This document shows positions 17,863 to 25,804 of a stretch of 43,832 nucleotides of DNA, piece after piece. The number at the start of each line of letters is the position of its first letter. The stretch's first letter is position 1. The position numbers and the translations under genes were made by a program. The DNA lies in contig JAPLXS010000006.1 of NCBI GenBank assembly GCA_026395965.1, positions 74,851 to 118,682 of the forward strand, written 5' to 3'. The notes beneath the pieces are model-generated. The model did no database searches. It was not told the origin of the DNA and saw nothing but the letters and a program-made list of their open reading frames with translations. Origin of the DNA: Candidatus Nomurabacteria bacterium (GTDB lineage Bacteria; Patescibacteriota; Minisyncoccia; Phycocordibacterales; UBA9973).

Positions 17863-18407
17863 CTAAAATTTATATTTATTTGAAAAAATAATAATTTCAT
17901 GCAATTCTTTGCAAAGAGCACATGCATTATTTGATTTTTTTATTTCTCTATCTAAATCGATAGTTATTTTTTTTTATTGTCCCACTACTTAAAATTATTT
18001 CATTTTTATTTTTTCTTTTTAGATAAGCTACATTTATTCCATTCATTGAAAAAGTTAGATAATTATGTGCTATCTTATTTCTAATTTCTTGAATATCTTT
18101 GATATTATTACAAATATTTTTATATTTTTTTACATCAAAATATATATTTTTCTTCTGCTTTTATTTCCAAATTATTTATAATTTTATGTAATAAATTTAT
18201 CTTATTTTGTAATGTTGAAAAAATTTGATTATCAAAAAAAGCATCATTTAAAATAAAATTTTTTACGGAATTACAATCTGATTTATCATTAAAAAATAAT
18301 GAAAGAATGGTTATAATCTCTATCTCAATATAATTCAGATTGAAAATTATTAATCCGATTTTTTTTAATTCTTCTGAATATTGTTCTAAAATTTCTTTAG
18401 ATTTCAT
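17863..18407 (-). pseudogene. HEPN-like protein gene with two frameshifts
   Basis: The first 90 residues (MKSKEILEQYSEELKK...) end at a TGA (18135-18137). Removing one T from the TTTT run just before it restores a frame that continues as FDVKKYKNICNNIKDIQEIR and then NKIAHNYLTFSMNG. A second +1 slip in an A9 run (17968-17976) restores the last part, ITIDLDREIKKS to a TAG at 17863. The joined product is about 180 residues. The RNKIAH segment fits the RX4-6H motif of HEPN domains, which in many families is an RNase active site. Both slips are in homopolymers, so either decay or sequencing error could explain them. Toxin activity is not shown. Confidence 0.6.
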
Positions 18408-18522
18408 ATTTATTTATAGTAATAACTGTTCTTGCTATATAAATTAATAACATGAAGTCTTTTAAGACCTTAACAATTTAATTATATCAATAATAGAAAA
18501 ATTTAGATAGAAAATATATGAT

Positions 18523-18626
18523 GGGCTGCAAGTACGCTTTTTGAACCCTACTGGTTCTGTACACCTTTTCGACAAATTTATGATAAATCATAAATTTGTA
18601 ACGAAAAGTCTTTCAAATCCTCTACG
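18523..18626. repeat. Structured repeat unit B (candidate ncRNA)
   Basis: First of two tandem units. On the plus strand it has GTAC (18532-18535), a short hairpin GAACC/GGTTC (18543-18557), GTAC again (18559-18562), then CTTTTCG (18565-18571). A 12-bp inner stem follows (18572-18583 with 18588-18599), then AA, CGAAAAG (18602-18608) and the tail TCTTTCAAATCCTCTACG. The outer 7-bp stem and tail are identical in unit A, while the inner stems differ in sequence but remain paired. The tail resembles a tRNA T-arm 3' half. The transcribed strand is unknown. Confidence 0.55.
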
Positions 18627-18629
18627 GAA

Positions 18630-18721
18630 GGACCGTGAGTACACATTTTGACTACCACGTAGTCAGGTACTTTTCGCTCTGGCTAATGTCAGAGAACGAA
18701 AAGTCTTTCAAATCCTCTACG
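18630..18721. repeat. Structured repeat unit A (candidate ncRNA)
   Basis: Second tandem unit with the same plan as unit B: GTAC (18639-18642), a 7-bp hairpin TGACTAC/GTAGTCA (18649-18665), GTAC (18667-18670), CTTTTCG (18670-18676), inner stem CTCTG/CAGAG (18677-18681 with 18690-18694), AA, CGAAAAG (18697-18703) and the same 18-nt tail. A 27-bp direct repeat covers 18600-18626 and 18695-18721. Together the units fill the gap between the HEPN-like gene and tRNA-Ser. Confidence 0.55.
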
Positions 18722-18741
18722 CACGACAAGCAGTTGTCGTG

Positions 18742-18804
18742 CTCCTCTCCGCAAATTTAAAAAACCAAAATTAATGTTTGGTTTTTTAAATTTGCGGAGA
18801 GGAG
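18742..18804 (-). terminator. 28-bp perfect inverted repeat serving as tRNA-Ser terminator
   Basis: Arms 18742-18769 and 18777-18804 are exactly complementary, with a 7-nt loop. The inner part (AACCAAA/TTTGGTTTTTT on the minus strand) is a good intrinsic terminator for the tRNA. The outer part is a copy, in opposite orientation, of the last bases of the tRNA acceptor and T-arm, so the hairpin invades the tRNA 3' end. Confidence 0.7.
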
Positions 18805-18881
18805 AGGATTTGAACCTCCGAAGGCTTTAACACCTTGCTGCCTTTCCAAGGCAGTGCACTAGACCACTATGCGACCTCTCC
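18795..18881 (-). tRNA. tRNA-Ser(GGA)
   Basis: 87 nt with acceptor GGAGAGG/CCTCTCC, anticodon stem CTGCC/GGCAG around loop TTGGAAA (anticodon GGA, reading UCC and UCU), the long class II variable arm typical of Ser (AAGG...CCTT), T-arm GGAGG-TTCAAAT-CCTCT and discriminator G. The 3' CCA is not encoded and must be added by the CCA enzyme. Upstream (18882-19031) lies a small TTCG-loop hairpin (CCGC/GCGG near 18900) and AT-rich DNA with no gene seen. Confidence 0.95.
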
Positions 18882-19031
18882 ATACCCCGAGTTTCATCCC
18901 GCCGAAGCGGAACTAAATCAGGATACACATGAGTGTTAATAATAAAAACTCATGCTCTTTGAAAAGAACATCTAGATATAGATTACTTTAAAAAATAAAT
19001 ATAAGCAAATATATTATATTGAATCTACTTT

Positions 19032-19907
19032 TTATTCATTCTTGGAATCCAAAACTATTTCTTCCTCTTTTGTTAAATTAGAATCTGTATCAAAATTTAT
19101 ATGAACAACAGTAATTAAAATCAATATATTCAATAAAGAATTATTTAATGAACCAAAAAATGAACTAAATACACCAAAGATTAGTATAGTAGTACTGGCG
19201 TGAATTGCCACTTGGTAAGACTTCAAATAAGATAATTTTATTCCTTTTAATTTCAACAATACCCATACTGTTACTGCATAAAAGAAAAGTAACATGATAG
19301 TGCTTATAAAAATTACAATAAATAAAATTATATATACAAACGGAACCATGAATGCCATGATCCAAGGAAGTATTTTATTTATGTAAATTTCTTTCTCCAA
19401 AACTAAAGTCTTTGTAATTTCTATATTACCCATATTAGAAAGGGGTAAAATTTTCACTGCACCACGTTCTGCTTGTATCAATACCAATTCTGTATTTGTT
19501 AAAAGTGAAACAGCAGAATAGCTATGAAATTTATTGATATTAAAAGGTTCTTTTGTATTTATAGCAATCAGATTATTTATTTCTAATGCTTTTAAGTCAT
19601 TTGAATTGATCAAATTGTCTGGCATTTTAACTACATATGGTTCTGGTTTATTTACTGTTGCATGTCCGTCTTTTATAGACACAGCTAAGTCATCTGGATA
19701 ACCGGCAACAAATGAAGATACTCCCCTTTTTATAGTTTTAGATATTGCAGGGACAGAAAAAGAAAAAACAATAACCCCCAACAATGCCACCACTAAAGAT
19801 AGCTTTAATAAATATTTTAATGATTCTTTAAATGTTTCATTTAAAACAATATTTTTGTAATAATGTTTATCGTAAATACTGCTTTTAATTTGTTTAAATA
19901 TTTTCAT
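19032..19907 (-). CDS. DUF1189-like membrane protein
   Basis: 291 residues. A cytoplasmic start (IKSSIYDKHYYKNIV) is followed by a membrane helix (about 33-55), an extracytoplasmic domain of about 120 residues (SFVAGYPDDLAVSIKDGHA...) and four C-terminal membrane helices. This topology and the DLAVSIKDGHATVNKPEPYV segment match DUF1189 proteins, whose function is unknown. It starts 4 nt after htpX and is probably in the lemA-htpX operon. The family call is by pattern memory and moderately sure. Confidence 0.65.
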   Translation of the reverse strand: MKIFKQIKSSIYDKHYYKNIVLNETFKESLKYLLKLSLVVALLGVIVFSFSVPAISKTIKRGVSSFVAGYPDDLAVSIKDGHATVNKPEPYVVKMPDNLINSNDLKALEINNLIAINTKEPFNINKFHSYSAVSLLTNTELVLIQAERGAVKILPLSNMGNIEITKTLVLEKEIYINKILPWIMAFMVPFVYIILFIVIFISTIMLLFFYAVTVWVLLKLKGIKLSYLKSYQVAIHASTTILIFGVFSSFFGSLNNSLLNILILITVVHINFDTDSNLTKEEEIVLDSKNE

Positions 19908-19911
19908 AATT

Positions 19912-20820
19912 TTATATATTAATTATATAACTTTCTCTTAATCTTTTTATTCTATCTTCTACTGGTGGATGAGTAGAAAATAGGTTACCAATCTTTTTAC
20001 TAAAAGCCCCAGAACCAGTTGGGTTTGCGATATAAAGATGGGCAATAGCTGTAGATTGTCTTTTCATAGGTACACCGTACTGACTAATCTTTTCAAGTGC
20101 TGATGCTAAGCCTTCAGGATAGCGAGTCAAAAGTGAACCTGATGCATCTGCTAAGTACTCACGCTTGCGAGAGATAGCAAGCTGAATAAGAGTTGCTATG
20201 ATGGGAGCTAGTATCGATAGGACTATACCCACAATCATAAAAATACCATTTCCACCTTCTCTGTCATCACTGCGATTACCGCCAAAAAGCGTCATGCGTA
20301 TTATCATATCTGAGACTATAGCAACAAAACCTACTAACACTACGGCTGCAGTAGATACCAACATGTCACGATTCCCTATATGACTCATTTCGTGCGCTAT
20401 AACCCCTTCTAGCTCGGTTTTATTCATAATAGAAAGTAATCCTGTAGTAACTGCAACTACGGAATGCTCTTTGTCGCGTCCCGTTGCAAAAGCGTTTGGA
20501 GACGGATCTTCAATAACAAAAATCTTTGGCATTGGTAGACCTGCTGTGATTGCTAGGTTTTCTACAATATTATAAAAATCAAAATATTGTTCACGTGTTG
20601 CTATGTGTGCACCAGCCATAGTCAGTGCTATCTTGTCAGAATACCAATACCCTACTATATTCATAATCACACTAAAGAAAACAAAGAAATATAGAATAGT
20701 TGGATTGCCATACATTCTAGAAAAAACAAAACCGAGTCCAATAACAACGATTAAAAAGACGCTCATTAGCATCCAAGTTTTTCGAACATTTTCTCCTTGA
20801 TGTGTATATAGTGTAGCCAT
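19912..20820 (-). CDS. htpX: Protease HtpX homologue (M48 family)
   Basis: Zinc-dependent membrane endopeptidase that degrades misfolded membrane proteins. At 302 residues it matches the family. It has two N-terminal helices, the IEDPSPNAFATGR segment, the zinc site HEMSH in VIAHEMSHIGNRD with the downstream glutamate in SRKREYLADASG, two further helices between them, and the closing LFSTHPPVEDRIKRL. lemA lies two genes upstream, the common LemA-HtpX pairing, here separated by a Gmad2-domain protein. Confidence 0.95.
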   Translation of the reverse strand: MATLYTHQGENVRKTWMLMSVFLIVVIGLGFVFSRMYGNPTILYFFVFFSVIMNIVGYWYSDKIALTMAGAHIATREQYFDFYNIVENLAITAGLPMPKIFVIEDPSPNAFATGRDKEHSVVAVTTGLLSIMNKTELEGVIAHEMSHIGNRDMLVSTAAVVLVGFVAIVSDMIIRMTLFGGNRSDDREGGNGIFMIVGIVLSILAPIIATLIQLAISRKREYLADASGSLLTRYPEGLASALEKISQYGVPMKRQSTAIAHLYIANPTGSGAFSKKIGNLFSTHPPVEDRIKRLRESYIINI

Positions 20821-20853
20821 GTAAATTAGTTGCTAGCTTCTAGGAGCTAGGTG

Positions 20854-21321
20854 CTATTTGATAATTATTGGTATTAAAATACTTTTATTAACTCCCTCTG
20901 TTGGTGCACCTGGATTATCATTATGAATTTCTATGAATGCATTTCCTTTTGGTAAATTTGTAAAATCGATGATTGTTTCAAAACCGACAGGATCCATAGT
21001 CATCCAATCTGTTTTTGCACTACCATTTCCTTTTTTAATAACTTTTTTATTTGAATCCAAGATATTTACTAAAATATTGCCTTCAAAAAAATAACCTCCT
21101 GATACAGAACCAACTGCAGTTAATGCTCCCGAAACACTACTTCCTGAATCTATGGAAAAAGAAACTAAATCTTTATAATCGCCCAATATCTTTGTATCAA
21201 ATACAATATTATTACTGATTACATCATTTGCATTTTTATTTAAATAATTCCACCCCCAAAAAGACACCGCTATAAGTGCTACAAACATTAATACTATTTT
21301 CAATACTATATGGTCTTTCAT
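20854..21321 (-). CDS. Membrane-anchored Gmad2 immunoglobulin-like protein
   Basis: 155 residues: an N-terminal signal anchor (about 7-26) and one beta-rich domain outside the membrane. The sequence GYFFEGNILVNILDSNKKVI and the later KTDWMTMDPVGFETIIDF fit the Gmad2 Ig-like domain known from Gram-positive spore-germination and CPR surface proteins. It lies between lemA and htpX on the same strand, so it may act with them in envelope upkeep; that role is a guess. Confidence 0.75.
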   Translation of the reverse strand: MKDHIVLKIVLMFVALIAVSFWGWNYLNKNANDVISNNIVFDTKILGDYKDLVSFSIDSGSSVSGALTAVGSVSGGYFFEGNILVNILDSNKKVIKKGNGSAKTDWMTMDPVGFETIIDFTNLPKGNAFIEIHNDNPGAPTEGVNKSILIPIIIK

Positions 21322-21401
21322 AATTAAAATTACATCTTTAAATAAACATGAAAATAAATATATTTCATATGGTTATTTTTTCAAATAAAACAACTGTATT
21401 T

Positions 21402-21959
21402 TTAGAATTTAACTTCTATATTATTCTTTTCTATACTATCAGCTTCGAGTTCGAAGAATTCCATTTTTGTAAATTTAAATATCCCAGCAATAATATTTCC
21501 TGGAAACATTTGTACTCCAGTATTGAAATCACGAACATTACCATTGTAAAATCTACGTGATGCCATAATTTTATTTTCAGTATCTGAAAGCTCTCCTTGA
21601 AGTTGGATAAAATTTGTATTTGCTTTCAATTCTGGATAAGCCTCTGATATAGCAAACAATGATTTTAATGTACCAGAAAGCATATTTTCAGCTTCACCTT
21701 TTTGTGCTGGTGTTCCGGCTTGCATTGCATTTGAACGAGCTTCTGTAATTTTTTCAAATGTTTCTGATTCATGAGCTGCATAACCTTTTACAGTATTTAC
21801 TAGGTTGGGAATCAAATCATAACGACGCTTTAGCTGAACATCTATGTCTGCCCATGCTTCTTCTGCACGAGTACGAAGAGTAATAAACCCATTGTATTTA
21901 ACAACGAAAAACAAAACAAGTGCGACTGCTATAGCTATGGCGATATATAAAGTTGACAT
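21402..21959 (-). CDS. lemA: LemA family protein
   Basis: 185 residues, one N-terminal membrane helix (4-22) followed by the long helical LemA bundle. Diagnostic stretches are RAEEAWADIDVQLKRRYDLI, PNLVNTVKGYAAHESETFE, NFIQLQGELSDTENKIMASR and the YNGNVRDFNTGVQMFPGNII region. The function is unclear, but it is often linked to HtpX. It has its own extended -10 promoter and starts the lemA-Gmad2-htpX-DUF1189 run. Confidence 0.93.
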   Translation of the reverse strand: MSTLYIAIAIAVALVLFFVVKYNGFITLRTRAEEAWADIDVQLKRRYDLIPNLVNTVKGYAAHESETFEKITEARSNAMQAGTPAQKGEAENMLSGTLKSLFAISEAYPELKANTNFIQLQGELSDTENKIMASRRFYNGNVRDFNTGVQMFPGNIIAGIFKFTKMEFFELEADSIEKNNIEVKF

Positions 21960-22004
21960 ATTTATTTTAAAATTAATTCTAATAACGACTTTCGAGACTT
22001 ACTA

Positions 22005-22013
22005 ATTATAGCA
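22005..22013 (-). promoter_or_regulatory. Extended -10 promoter for lemA
   Basis: The minus strand reads TGCTATAAT, a TGn extension plus a perfect -10, about 45 nt before the lemA ATG. It directly follows the secF terminator. Confidence 0.7.
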
Positions 22014-22014
22014 T

Positions 22015-22047
22015 AAATGCCCCGCAAGCGAAGCTTGCGGGGCATTT
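22015..22047 (-). terminator. Strong GC-rich terminator after secF
   Basis: Fifteen-bp perfect stem (22015-22029 with 22033-22047), GC-rich core GCCCCGCAAGC, 3-nt loop. It lies between the secF stop and the lemA promoter. The T-tract is short. Confidence 0.8.
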
Positions 22048-22068
22048 ATTACATCTTAAATCTTAAAA

Positions 22069-22947
22069 CTATTTTTTCTGCATATCCTTAACTATTACCA
22101 ATAGCGGACTTGCTAGGAAAATAGATGAGTAAGTTCCAAAGAACATTCCAGCTGTAAGCATCATAGCAAATACCTTTGTACTTTCTGGACCAAAAAATAC
22201 AAGTGCAAGAAGTGCGATAATAACAGTTGATGAAGTAGCAATAGATCTTGTGTAAACTTGTTCCAAACTCTTACCAACAGTCTCCTCAAATGTTTTATAG
22301 TGACCAACGCGGATATTTTCACGTATACGATCAAACACAACAATAGTATCTGAAACAGAAAGACCCAAAACTGTAAGTATAGCAACTACAAATAGTGTAT
22401 CTATCTCTGTCCCATATATACTACTTAGTACTGCAAATGCTCCAACAGGAATCAATATATCATGTACTAAAGTAACAATAGCAATAAATCCATACTTCCA
22501 AGATGAAACTGGTTTTGATACTTTTCTAAATGAAAATGAAATCCAGAAAATTATTCCTAGTGCAACCAATATAAATGAGATTATAGACTTACGAACAAGT
22601 TCAGCTCCAACAGAAGGGCCAACAGAAGTAAAACTCTTTTCTGTAACATCACTACCTAGAGCTGTGATGATAGATGCGCGTTCTGTTTCATTGATTTGCT
22701 TTGTCTTAATACTATAGCCCATTGTACCCATAGGTTGTATAACCATTTCACCAAGAGCTAAAGGTTTAATACTTTCAGAAACTAATGTTTGTTCTGGACG
22801 AGATGTTTTGTATTCTACTTCAGTTAGAGAACCTCCCTTGAAATCGATTCCCAATTTTAATCCTGAAAATATAACTGCTGATACTGATAACACAATAAGA
22901 ACAGCTGAAATGATAACGAATATTTTTTTATTTTTAATTATAAACAT
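22069..22947 (-). CDS. secF: Protein translocase subunit SecF
   Basis: Partner of SecD in proton-driven completion of Sec export. It has the first helix (IFVIISAVLIVLSVSAV), the conserved GLKLGIDFKGGSLTEVEY, a short periplasmic domain, and the five-helix block with TVLGLSVSDTIVVFDRIREN. I chose ATG 22947 (MFIIKNKK), one nucleotide after the secD TAA, giving 292 residues. An ATG at 23004 would add 19 residues and overlap secD by 56 nt, which is less likely. Confidence 0.95.
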   Translation of the reverse strand: MFIIKNKKIFVIISAVLIVLSVSAVIFSGLKLGIDFKGGSLTEVEYKTSRPEQTLVSESIKPLALGEMVIQPMGTMGYSIKTKQINETERASIITALGSDVTEKSFTSVGPSVGAELVRKSIISFILVALGIIFWISFSFRKVSKPVSSWKYGFIAIVTLVHDILIPVGAFAVLSSIYGTEIDTLFVVAILTVLGLSVSDTIVVFDRIRENIRVGHYKTFEETVGKSLEQVYTRSIATSSTVIIALLALVFFGPESTKVFAMMLTAGMFFGTYSSIFLASPLLVIVKDMQKK

Positions 22948-22948
22948 A

Positions 22949-24349
22949 TTATTTTGAAACTGCGTGTGCAGTTTTGATAGTAGCATTACTAAATCCCGAC
23001 CCAAACAGAAAACCAGTTAATTTATTTTTCTTTTTAATGTTTAAAGAATAAAGGAAAATTCTTGTTATAGATATAGCTGATATCATAGAGATAACAACAC
23101 CTACAAGGAATACAAGAGCAAATCCTTTAATAAGAGAAGTTCCAAACCAAAATAAAATAATAGCAGTAATCATACTAGAAATATTTGAATCTCTTACTGA
23201 TAGCCATGCTCTTTTAAATCCATGATGAATGGAGTCTAGGATACTATCACCATTACGAAGCTCTTCTTTTATTCTCTCAAATATAAGTACGTTTGCATCT
23301 ACTGCAATTCCTATCGAAATAATAAATCCAGCAATACCAGCAGCAGTTAGAGTAACTGGAACTAGTTTAAATATTGCAAGCATTATTACTACATACATTG
23401 AAAGTGCTAGCACTGCTATCATACCTGGAAGTCTGTACCAGATTATAAGAAATAGTGCTATTGCCATAAATCCTATAAGTGCTGCTTTAACTCCGGCAGC
23501 TGTTGCCTGTGTACCAAGAGATGGGCCTATTGTCTGTGTAGAGATAAGACTTATTGGAACAGGAAGAGCTCCTGAATTTAGACGTCCAACCAAAAGTTTT
23601 GCTTCAGTAGGAGTAAAACTACCTGATATTTGAGCCTTACCTCCAGTGATTGCTTCGTTTACTGTTGGTATTGATATAGCTTGCCCATCGAGATAGATAG
23701 CTACTGACTTACCAATATTTTCTCTTGTTATCTTTTCAAAAAGCAATGAACCTTCTGCGTCAAACTGTAAAGATACTTTAGGCTCGCCTGTATTTTGATC
23801 AAATTCAAGAATTGCTTTATCTAAATATCTTCCAGTTAGATTGGTAGCAATATATTGTGAATTAGCATCAAGCTTAACTACACCATCAGCTCCAATCGTA
23901 GCATTTTGAGCTTTTTCTTTGTTTGGATTTTCTGTTCTAAAATCTAAAGATGGTGTCTGACCAATCATTTCTATTGCTTTACTTACTTCTGTAACACCAG
24001 GAAGATCTACTATCAAACGTTGTTCTCCAGCATTTGAAAAACCACCGTCTTGCACCTGAACTATAGGTTCTGATACACCAAAAACGTTTACACGTCTTTC
24101 TATGACATCACGAAGAGCATCCATAGAATTTTTCAAATCTGTGGGATCTATTTTTGAAACATCTGCTTTGTAAACCAAGTGTGTACCACCTGAAAGATCT
24201 AATCCCAATTTAAAGGGATATTTTGCGAAACCAGTAGCTTTAACTCCAGGAGCTAAATTTCTATGACTGATTTCAGATTTATAAACGAAAAAACCGAGAC
24301 CGATTCCTAATAAGAGTATTAATACTGCTGTAATTCTTGTTTTTGCCAT
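22949..24349 (-). CDS. secD: Protein translocase subunit SecD
   Basis: 466 residues with one N-terminal helix, the D1 motif LGLDLSGGTHLVYKADV, the P1 periplasmic domain (DVIERRVNVFGVSEPIVQVQ, LIVDLPGV) and five C-terminal helices including IGIAVDANVLIFERIKEELR. It couples to secF by a TAA-T-ATG junction. The start ATG lies at the foot of a long leader hairpin (24349-24463), suggesting translational control. Confidence 0.96.
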   Translation of the reverse strand: MAKTRITAVLILLLGIGLGFFVYKSEISHRNLAPGVKATGFAKYPFKLGLDLSGGTHLVYKADVSKIDPTDLKNSMDALRDVIERRVNVFGVSEPIVQVQDGGFSNAGEQRLIVDLPGVTEVSKAIEMIGQTPSLDFRTENPNKEKAQNATIGADGVVKLDANSQYIATNLTGRYLDKAILEFDQNTGEPKVSLQFDAEGSLLFEKITRENIGKSVAIYLDGQAISIPTVNEAITGGKAQISGSFTPTEAKLLVGRLNSGALPVPISLISTQTIGPSLGTQATAAGVKAALIGFMAIALFLIIWYRLPGMIAVLALSMYVVIMLAIFKLVPVTLTAAGIAGFIISIGIAVDANVLIFERIKEELRNGDSILDSIHHGFKRAWLSVRDSNISSMITAIILFWFGTSLIKGFALVFLVGVVISMISAISITRIFLYSLNIKKKNKLTGFLFGSGFSNATIKTAHAVSK

Positions 24350-24463
24350 CCCGTTAGAAGCAGGTCACGATCATTGTATCAATAACCGAATCTGCATAGT
24401 TAATTTAATTGATAATTTTCACAATCCCTATTACAAACCACGTGATCGTGGCTTCTAACGGGA
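24349..24463 (-). promoter_or_regulatory. Leader hairpin overlapping the secD start
   Basis: The segment 24349-24373 pairs with 24443-24463: CCCGTTAGAAGC with GCTTCTAACGGG, then CACGATCA with TGATCGTG, separated by a 4-nt bulge on one side. The paired region includes the bases just before secD ATG and the A of the ATG itself, so folding would hide the start. The roughly 70-nt loop is AT-rich. A -10-like TATAAA is at 24484-24489 on the minus strand. Confidence 0.6.
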
Positions 24464-24533
24464 CCAAGTCATAATAGGACCATTTTATAGCGTTTTAGTT
24501 AAAAAAGCAAGTATACAAAATATAAAATATTAG

Positions 24534-25322
24534 CTATAAAATATGAAAAAATAAGGCTAAAATCAATAGAATACCTAAAACTATACGGTACCATCCAAAT
24601 ACCATAAAAGTATGTTTTTTAACATATTCAATTAACCATTTTATAACTACAAATGCGGTAGCAAAAGAAACAATAAAGCCCATTGCAATAGAACTCCACT
24701 CTGATGAGGAAAAAGAAAATCCTGACTTATACATATCATAAACTGTTGCTGCAAGCATTGTTGGTACTGCAAGCAAAAAAGAGAACTCTGTAATCAATTT
24801 TCTATTTAAACCAATAGCTCGTCCTGATATAATAACAGCACCAGAACGTGACACTCCAGGAATAACAGCAAGTGCCTGCGCAATACCAAGAGTCAATAAT
24901 TGTCTTGTGTTTAAACTTTCCAAATTAGTTTCATCTTCTTTTTCATTTTGCTTAATTTGATGTCTCTCAAAAAGAATTATTATAATTCCCCCTGCAAGTA
25001 TTGCAATAGCTTCTACCCAAATATTTCCCAATAAGAAAACTTTTATAAGTTTATATAATATAAAACCAATTATTCCAGTAGGGATAAAAGCTATAATTAT
25101 ATTTTTTACATTTTTCCAAGATGAAAAAACTTTTCTAAAATAAATAATTGCTACTGCTAAAATTGCCCCAAGTTGAATTATAATTTCAAAACTCTTAATA
25201 AATTCTGACGAAGGAATTGATAAAATAGTACGAACTATATCCATATGAGCCGTCGATGAAATTGGAAGAAATTCAGTAACACCTTCAACTATACCTAAAA
25301 TGATTGAGTGAATTAATATCAT
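24534..25322 (-). CDS. uppP: Undecaprenyl-diphosphatase UppP (BacA family)
   Basis: Removes a phosphate from undecaprenyl diphosphate, recycling the lipid carrier for peptidoglycan. 262 residues with about eight membrane helices. Signature motifs are EGVTEFLPISSTAH near the N-terminus and PGVSRSGAVIISGR in the second half. Its ATG overlaps the TGA of the PAP2 gene by 4 nt (25319-25322), indicating translational coupling. Confidence 0.96.
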   Translation of the reverse strand: MILIHSIILGIVEGVTEFLPISSTAHMDIVRTILSIPSSEFIKSFEIIIQLGAILAVAIIYFRKVFSSWKNVKNIIIAFIPTGIIGFILYKLIKVFLLGNIWVEAIAILAGGIIIILFERHQIKQNEKEDETNLESLNTRQLLTLGIAQALAVIPGVSRSGAVIISGRAIGLNRKLITEFSFLLAVPTMLAATVYDMYKSGFSFSSSEWSSIAMGFIVSFATAFVVIKWLIEYVKKHTFMVFGWYRIVLGILLILALFFHIL

Positions 25323-25804
25323 ACGTTTTTAAATAATCTAATAAAAATAAGTCCAATAAACCACCCTAAAACCCAGCCAACACAGACATCAAATGGATAA
25401 TGCACTCCGAGCACTACTCTAGAAAAACCAACCAATAAAGATGCTACAATAAGAAAAGTGCCTAGCTTTTTATTTATAGAATAAATAACAACAGCTATAA
25501 CCATAGTAAGTGCAGCATGTTGTGACGGAAAAGAATATCCATGTTCTATGATTATAGGATTTGCAACTACGGGTCTCGCGATAGCTGTAATACTCTTTAT
25601 AAATTGTGATACAAACCAAGTAGTAAGAGTCGATAAAAATAAAATAGAAAAATAATACATTTTTCTATTTTGATAACAATGACCCCAAATAATTAAAATT
25701 ACTGGTAGTAAGTAAATAAAAAAATAAGATAAAAAAATACTAATATAATTCACAAAATTATATTGGGACAAACCATTAATTAGATTAAATAAATAAATGT
25801 TCAT
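25319..25804 (-). CDS. PAP2-family membrane phosphatase
   Basis: 161 residues, five to six helices, with the acid phosphatase triad of motifs: KSITAIARP, PSQHA (usual PSGH, here with Gln) and SRVVLGVHYPFDV. It may dephosphorylate undecaprenyl diphosphate or another lipid phosphate. It overlaps folD by one base (TAATG) and uppP by four, so folD-PAP2-uppP form a tightly coupled set with two different lipid phosphatases. Confidence 0.9.
   Translation of the reverse strand: MNIYLFNLINGLSQYNFVNYISIFLSYFFIYLLPVILIIWGHCYQNRKMYYFSILFLSTLTTWFVSQFIKSITAIARPVVANPIIIEHGYSFPSQHAALTMVIAVVIYSINKKLGTFLIVASLLVGFSRVVLGVHYPFDVCVGWVLGWFIGLIFIRLFKNV

Noticed and set aside
18523-18721. CRISPR array
   Set aside because: There are only two units of unequal length, with structured variable parts instead of unique spacers, and no cas genes in the window.
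22948-23004. Upstream start of secF at 23004
   Set aside because: It overlaps secD by 56 nt and adds residues with no SecF similarity; ATG 22947 sits at a coupled stop-start junction.
25319-25804. Alternative genetic code (UGA as Gly or Trp)
   Set aside because: TGA ends the PAP2 gene exactly where it overlaps the uppP start, and no housekeeping gene contains in-frame TGA.
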